Origin: Pseudarthrobacter defluvii
Lineage (GTDB): Bacteria; Actinomycetota; Actinomycetes; Actinomycetales; Micrococcaceae
DNA: 64,000 nt
NCBI RefSeq assembly: GCF_030323865.1
Contig: NZ_CP066362.1
Coordinates: 3,658,001-3,722,000 of the forward strand
Direction: 5' to 3'
Positions 60,083 to 64,000 of this stretch are shown piece after piece. A model generated the notes under the pieces. That model saw nothing but the letters and a program-made list of their open reading frames with translations, was not told where the DNA came from and searched no databases. A program made the position numbers and the translations under genes. The stretch's first letter is position 1. Each line of letters opens with the position of its first letter.

Positions 60083-60981
60083 TGGGCGTTCCCTCCTGCC
60101 GGGGCTGCCGCCGTCGTCCGTTGCCCTGGCCCGGCGCGGCCTGCTGCCGGGCGGCGGTAAGCGAGGGCAACCACCGCCACGGCCACGGCGACCAGGACCA
60201 GGGACAGGGCGACGGCGGCGTCCGGGTCCGTTTCGCGCTGCAGGTAGATCTCCAGCGGCAGGGTGCGGGTCACCCCCTGCAGGCTGCCGGCGAAGGTCAG
60301 CGTGGCACCGAACTCGCCCAGGCTCCGCGCGAAGGAGAGGACGGCACCGGACGCCAGGCCGGGCAGGACGAGGGGCAGCGTGACGCGCCGGAAGACGGTG
60401 CCGGGCCTGGCGCCCAGGGTCGCGGCCACCGCCTCATACCGGGATCCGGAGGTCCGTAAGGCGCCTTCCAGGCTCACCACCAGGAAGGGCAGCGCCACGA
60501 ACGTCTGCGCCAGGACCACCGCCGTGGTGGAGAAGGCAATCTGCAGACCGAACACGTCCAGGGTCCGTCCCAGCAGCCCCTGCCGGCCGAAGGTATAGAG
60601 CAGGGCGATGCCGCCCACCACCGGGGGAAGCACCAGCGGCAGGAGCACCAGCGAGCGCAACAGGCCCTGCAGGCGGAAGGTATCCCGGGCCAGGACCAGG
60701 GCCAGCGGCACACCCAGCACGATGCACAGCACGGTGCTGGCGGCAGAGGTCCGCAGGCTCAGCCCCAGCGCCGTCAGCGACGGCCCGGACGTCACCAGCG
60801 GAATGAAGTTGGCCCAGTCCACGCGCAGCACCATGGCCAGCAGCGGAAGCACGACGACGACGGCGGCCACGGCTGCCAGCGCCCGCACCCAGGCCGGGAT
60901 GCCGGAGTACCCGGCTGGGTGGGTGCGCGGGCGCGCCTCAGGCCGTCCTTGCTGCCGGGCCACCTCCCCCTGCCGGCTCAC
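60079..60981 (-). CDS. modB: Molybdate ABC transporter permease
   Basis: 300 residues. The GTG at 60981 overlaps the modA stop (GTGA) and gives the normal length; the longer frame runs into modA. Five to six membrane segments and the permease loop [20 protein letters not shown] (EAA motif) are typical of ModB. Pairs with ModC. Confidence 0.93.
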   Translation of the reverse strand: MSRQGEVARQQGRPEARPRTHPAGYSGIPAWVRALAAVAAVVVVLPLLAMVLRVDWANFIPLVTSGPSLTALGLSLRTSAASTVLCIVLGVPLALVLARDTFRLQGLLRSLVLLPLVLPPVVGGIALLYTFGRQGLLGRTLDVFGLQIAFSTTAVVLAQTFVALPFLVVSLEGALRTSGSRYEAVAATLGARPGTVFRRVTLPLVLPGLASGAVLSFARSLGEFGATLTFAGSLQGVTRTLPLEIYLQRETDPDAAVALSLVLVAVAVAVVALAYRRPAAGRAGPGQRTTAAAPAGGNAQ

Positions 60982-61811
60982 TTGCTGCCCGCGCCCTGGG
61001 CGGGCGGGCCGAATCCTGCGGCGGCCAGGACCTTTTGGCCTTCCGGCCCGGTGACCAGGTCCAGGAAGGCCTGGGCGGTGGCCTTGTTGCGGCCAGTGGC
61101 AACGCCGGCAATCGGGTAGGTGTTGACCGCACTCCCGGCTTCCGGAAACGGGATGCCTTTCGCGCTGGAGCCGGCGGCTTTGATGTCCGTGCCGTACACC
61201 AGCCCGGCGTCGGCCTCGCCGGAAGTGACCTTGCCCAGGACATCGGTGACGGCGTTTTCCTCGCTGACCGGGCTCAAGGCTAGCCCCGCCGCCTGCGCCA
61301 CCTTGGCCGTGGCGGCCCCGCATGGAACCTGCCGGGCGCAGGTGACCAGTTTGATGCCCGGCCGGGCCAGGTCCTGCAGCGATGTGATTCCCGCCGGGTT
61401 GCCGGGAGGTACGGCGATGGCCAGGGTGTTGGTGGCGAACTCTTTCGGCGTCCCGTCCGCGAGGCCTGCGTCCTGCACTTTCTTCATGTTGGCCGTGTCC
61501 GCGGAAGCGAAGACGTCAGCGGGGGCGCCCTGGCTGAGCTGGCCGGCGAGGTCGGAGGATCCCGCGAAGCTCAGGGTCACCTTTGTTCCCGGGTGTTGCG
61601 CTTCGAAAGTGTGGGCGAGCTCGGTGAAGGTGGCTTTGAGGGAGGCGGCGGCGAAAACGGTGATGGTGCCGCTTGGCGTGCCGCCGGTGCTGGAGTCGGG
61701 GGCACTGCCCTGCGCGGCACATCCGCTAAGTGCGGCCGGCAGGAGGATGCCCAGGGCAAGCAGCGCGGTGGAGAACCGGGCCATCCGGATGGTCATGTTC
61801 CGCAGGCTCAT
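60978..61811 (-). CDS. modA: Molybdate-binding lipoprotein
   Basis: 277 residues from ATG 61811, which overlaps the stop of the upstream regulator. Signal peptide ending LSGC (lipobox). ModA family signatures [37 protein letters not shown] and a late [13 protein letters not shown]. Binds molybdate or tungstate outside the membrane and delivers it to ModBC. Confidence 0.95.
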   Translation of the reverse strand: MSLRNMTIRMARFSTALLALGILLPAALSGCAAQGSAPDSSTGGTPSGTITVFAAASLKATFTELAHTFEAQHPGTKVTLSFAGSSDLAGQLSQGAPADVFASADTANMKKVQDAGLADGTPKEFATNTLAIAVPPGNPAGITSLQDLARPGIKLVTCARQVPCGAATAKVAQAAGLALSPVSEENAVTDVLGKVTSGEADAGLVYGTDIKAAGSSAKGIPFPEAGSAVNTYPIAGVATGRNKATAQAFLDLVTGPEGQKVLAAAGFGPPAQGAGSK

Positions 61812-62218
61812 GCCGTGGCCTTCCCCTTCGGGGCTTCGATAATGACCGTTGTTGCCTTGACGACGGCGGTGGCCACGGCCCCCGGTTCGAGACCCAGTTC
61901 GCGGACCGCCTCGCTGCTCATCAACGACACCACCCGGAAGGGTCCGCACTGCAGTTCCACCTGGGCCATCACCTTGTCCGTGATCACGTTGGTCACCAGG
62001 CCCACGAAGCGGTTCCGCGCGGAACTGCTGCCGCCTTTGGGGTCGTCCGGGAGCTGGGCAAGCTTCTGCGCGTGGGCCGCCAGTTCCAGCCCGTCGACCG
62101 CGAGGCGGCCGGAACTGTCACGGCCCGGGGTGAGGGTTCCGTTCTCGGTCCAGCGGCGGACGGTATCATCGCTCACGCCGAGGAACCGGGCAGCTTCGGA
62201 AACGCGGATAAGGGCCAT
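61808..62218 (-). CDS. HTH-TOBE protein, molybdate-sensing regulator
   Basis: 136 residues. N-terminal excisionase/MerR-type helix-turn-helix (LIRVSEAARFLGVSDDTVRR) and a C-terminal TOBE/Mop domain (SARNRFVGLVTNVITDKVMA) that binds molybdate. A shortened ModE. First gene of the mod operon, so likely its molybdate-dependent repressor. Confidence 0.9.
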   Translation of the reverse strand: MALIRVSEAARFLGVSDDTVRRWTENGTLTPGRDSSGRLAVDGLELAAHAQKLAQLPDDPKGGSSSARNRFVGLVTNVITDKVMAQVELQCGPFRVVSLMSSEAVRELGLEPGAVATAVVKATTVIIEAPKGKATA

Positions 62219-62336
62219 TCGGCGATTCTAGCCCGCAAATACGGAACCAGAAACCGATTATGGGCGCAAAGAAGGAGCTGCACCTGTCCCGCGGGCCCCC
62301 GGCTTCCGGAAGTACTGCAGCACTAGACTCGCTTCC

Positions 62337-63206
62337 ATGGCCATCTACATTGACCCGCCGCTGTGGCCTGCACACGGAACCCTCTTTTCACACCTGGTCT
62401 CTGATTCGTCCCTGGCCGAGCTTCATGCCTTCGCTGCCGCCGCCGGGATCCCGAAACGGGCGTTCGACGGCGACCACTACGACGTGCCGGAGCGCCGCTT
62501 CGACGAGTTGGTGGCGGCTGGCGCGGTGTCCGTGGAGGCCAGGGTCCTGGTCCGCAGGCTCATCGCCAGCGGCCTGCGGATCCCTGCCCGCCGGCGAAAC
62601 AAGGCGCTGAAGGTCCCGCTGCTGAACCGGTGGGAGGCCATCATGCCGGGCCATGATGCGCTGTTCCTGGACCTGCTGGACCGGTGGAGCGAGCCGCACC
62701 GCCACTACCACGGCTGCACGCATTTGCTCTCCGTGCTGGAGGCGCTGGACCTGCTCACCGAACCGGACGAGGCGCCGCGGACCGTGCTGCTGGCCGCCTG
62801 GTTCCACGACGCCGTGTACCGCGGGGCCGCCGGCCAGGATGAGGAGGAATCCGCACGGCTCGCCGAGAAACGCCTTGAGGAGGCCGGGCTGCCGGAGGAA
62901 GAGGTGGCGGAAACGGCGCGGCTGGTCCGGCTCACATCCGACCACCGGCCGGAACCAGGCGACGGCGACGGGGCCCTCCTCTGCGACGCCGACCTGTCCA
63001 TCCTGGGCGGCGAACCGGACGAGTACGCCCGCTACGTCGCCGCCGTACGGAAGGACTACGCGCATATCGGCGACGCCGACTTCGCAGCCGGCCGGGCCGC
63101 CGTCGTGCGCCAGCTGCTGGAACTGGACCCGCTCTTCCACCACCGGCGGGCAAGGGACCTGTGGCTGGACGCGGCACACCGCAACCTGGAAAGCGAGCTG
63201 GCATGA
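62337..63206 (+). CDS. DUF4031 and HD-domain fusion protein
   Basis: 289 residues. The first 80 residues match DUF4031 (MAIYIDPPLWPAHGTLFSHL, DGDHYDVPERRFDELV). From about 100, an HD-type hydrolase-like part with HYHGCTHLLSVLEA, AAWFHDAVYRG (the HD pair), and DADLSILGGEP. Together a putative metal phosphohydrolase. Overlaps the next gene by 4 nt. Confidence 0.85.
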   Translation: MAIYIDPPLWPAHGTLFSHLVSDSSLAELHAFAAAAGIPKRAFDGDHYDVPERRFDELVAAGAVSVEARVLVRRLIASGLRIPARRRNKALKVPLLNRWEAIMPGHDALFLDLLDRWSEPHRHYHGCTHLLSVLEALDLLTEPDEAPRTVLLAAWFHDAVYRGAAGQDEEESARLAEKRLEEAGLPEEEVAETARLVRLTSDHRPEPGDGDGALLCDADLSILGGEPDEYARYVAAVRKDYAHIGDADFAAGRAAVVRQLLELDPLFHHRRARDLWLDAAHRNLESELA

Positions 63207-64000
63207 ACGCGCCCGGCTCCAGCCCCCGGCACACGTTCTCCGCCAATGCTGCCCACCGGCAGCTCCCGTTCGCGGTCCGGCTGGACTGGGGGCTCGCCGG
63301 GGCGCTGACGGTGGCACCCGGCGCGGACATCGCGGTGGTGGTGGACGTGCTGTCCTTCGGCACCTGTGTCAGCGTGGCACTGGACCGGGGCGCCGACGTC
63401 TTCCCCTACCGGTGGCGTGACACCAGCGCGGAGGATTTCGCGGCCCACCATCAGGCGCAGCTGGCGGGGCCGCGCGACGGCGGCGGGCTGAGCCTGTCCC
63501 CGGAAAGCCTCCGGACTGCGGCGGCGCTGGAAAGAGTGGTCCTGCCATCCCCCAACGGATCGGAACTGTGCCAGTCGCTGGCCGGGGCGGTGCCTTTGGT
63601 GGCCGCGGTGTGCCTGCGGAACGCGGCAGCAACAGCGGAGTGGGTGGCCGCCAACCTTCCGGACGACGCGGTGGTGGCGGTGGTTGCCGCCGGTGAGCGC
63701 TGGCCGGACGGCACCCTTCGCCCTGCCGTGGAGGACCAGATTGGAGCGGGCGCGTTCATTGCCGGGCTGGTGGCCACGGGCAAGGGCGGCTATGAAGCCG
63801 GGGACGGCCGGCACGGCTATGCACCGGAAGCGGTGGCGGCCATGGCTGTCTACGAATCCGCCGAACCGCGCTTGCGGGAGGTGCTGCAGCAGTGCTCCAG
63901 CGGCCGGGAGCTGTCCGGGGCCGGGTACGCCGGGGACCTGGACATCGCGGCTGAACTGGACCAGAGCGATTCGGTGGCCATCCTGCGGAACGGGGCGTTC
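63203..64000 (+). CDS. 2-phosphosulfolactate phosphatase (ComB) family protein, 3' end outside window
   Basis: The frame from ATG 63203 is open to the last base; 266 residues visible. ComB signatures: IAVVVDVLSFGTCVSVALDR, VLPSPNGSELCQ, AGERWPDG and VEDQIGAGAFIAG. In bacteria outside coenzyme M makers its substrate is unclear. Coupled to the DUF4031-HD gene through ATGA. Confidence 0.85.
   Translation, partial: MNAPGSSPRHTFSANAAHRQLPFAVRLDWGLAGALTVAPGADIAVVVDVLSFGTCVSVALDRGADVFPYRWRDTSAEDFAAHHQAQLAGPRDGGGLSLSPESLRTAAALERVVLPSPNGSELCQSLAGAVPLVAAVCLRNAAATAEWVAANLPDDAVVAVVAAGERWPDGTLRPAVEDQIGAGAFIAGLVATGKGGYEAGDGRHGYAPEAVAAMAVYESAEPRLREVLQQCSSGRELSGAGYAGDLDIAAELDQSDSVAILRNGAF

Noticed and set aside
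60982..61323. 114-codon N-terminal extension of modB
   Set aside because: It lies wholly within modA in another frame and reads as Arg/Gly-rich noise; the GTGA overlap at 60981 gives the standard length.

Overview
The window reads as chromosome of a high-GC actinobacterium of the Arthrobacter/Pseudarthrobacter group. The grounds are strong GC bias at third codon positions, frequent GTG/TTG starts, a mycothiol-type formaldehyde dehydrogenase, DUF3073 and Septum_form proteins, a HAIR (HspR) operator at clpB, and a dimethylglycine oxidase that closely resembles the characterised Arthrobacter globiformis enzyme. No rRNA, tRNA or CRISPR array was seen.

Layout. 1-3.2 kb: end of an MFS transporter, an MBL-fold hydrolase, a LacI regulator and a lipoprotein with a C39-like fold. 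3.27-6.74 kb: a compact AT-rich-promoter operon of a 32-codon peptide, two JmjC/cupin Fe(II)/2-oxoglutarate oxygenase-like proteins and an MFS exporter. It looks like an undescribed ribosomally made, hydroxylated peptide (RiPP) system and is the best candidate for something new. 6.7-7.8 kb: RsgA GTPase. 8.1-14.3 kb: glyoxylate/allantoin operon hyi-glxR-gcl-glxK-allB. 14.3-18.5 kb: an orphan winged-helix protein, peroxiredoxin, MFS, GNAT and small genes. 18.8-22.6 kb: stress/envelope operon of PP2C response regulator, cellulose-synthase-like glycosyltransferase, STAS protein and HATPase. 22.7-24.5 kb: uraD-uraH-iclR for ureide catabolism. The hyi and uraD promoters carry the same predicted operator, so these two loci probably form one regulon.

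24.9-39.7 kb is a glycine-betaine/dimethylglycine catabolic region: GntR regulator, purU-dmg-fchA-folD (oxidative demethylation and disposal of the folate-bound C1 unit), an MFS transporter, a second dimethylglycine-oxidase paralogue, glutathione-independent formaldehyde dehydrogenase, and the Rieske monooxygenase pair gbcA-gbcB. A mycothiol-dependent formaldehyde dehydrogenase with an MBL hydrolase lies at 47.4-49.1 kb. Four promoters of this set share a 24-bp motif, GTTGC(A/G)TA...(G/A)TTG, with a 19-bp period, just downstream of the -10 box.

40-46.2 kb is an accessory island: an IS110-family transposase with an unusual C-terminal helix-turn-helix, a decayed second copy, several short orphan genes, a TetR regulator and about 0.86 kb with no gene. 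46.2-64 kb returns to core genome: LuxR-type regulator, purF-purM, VOC protein, alpha/beta hydrolase, DUF3073, septum formation protein, clpB, the mod (molybdate) operon, a DUF4031-HD protein and a ComB-like phosphatase cut by the window end.

All functional calls rest on reading translated sequence and motifs. No database search or structure prediction was run.
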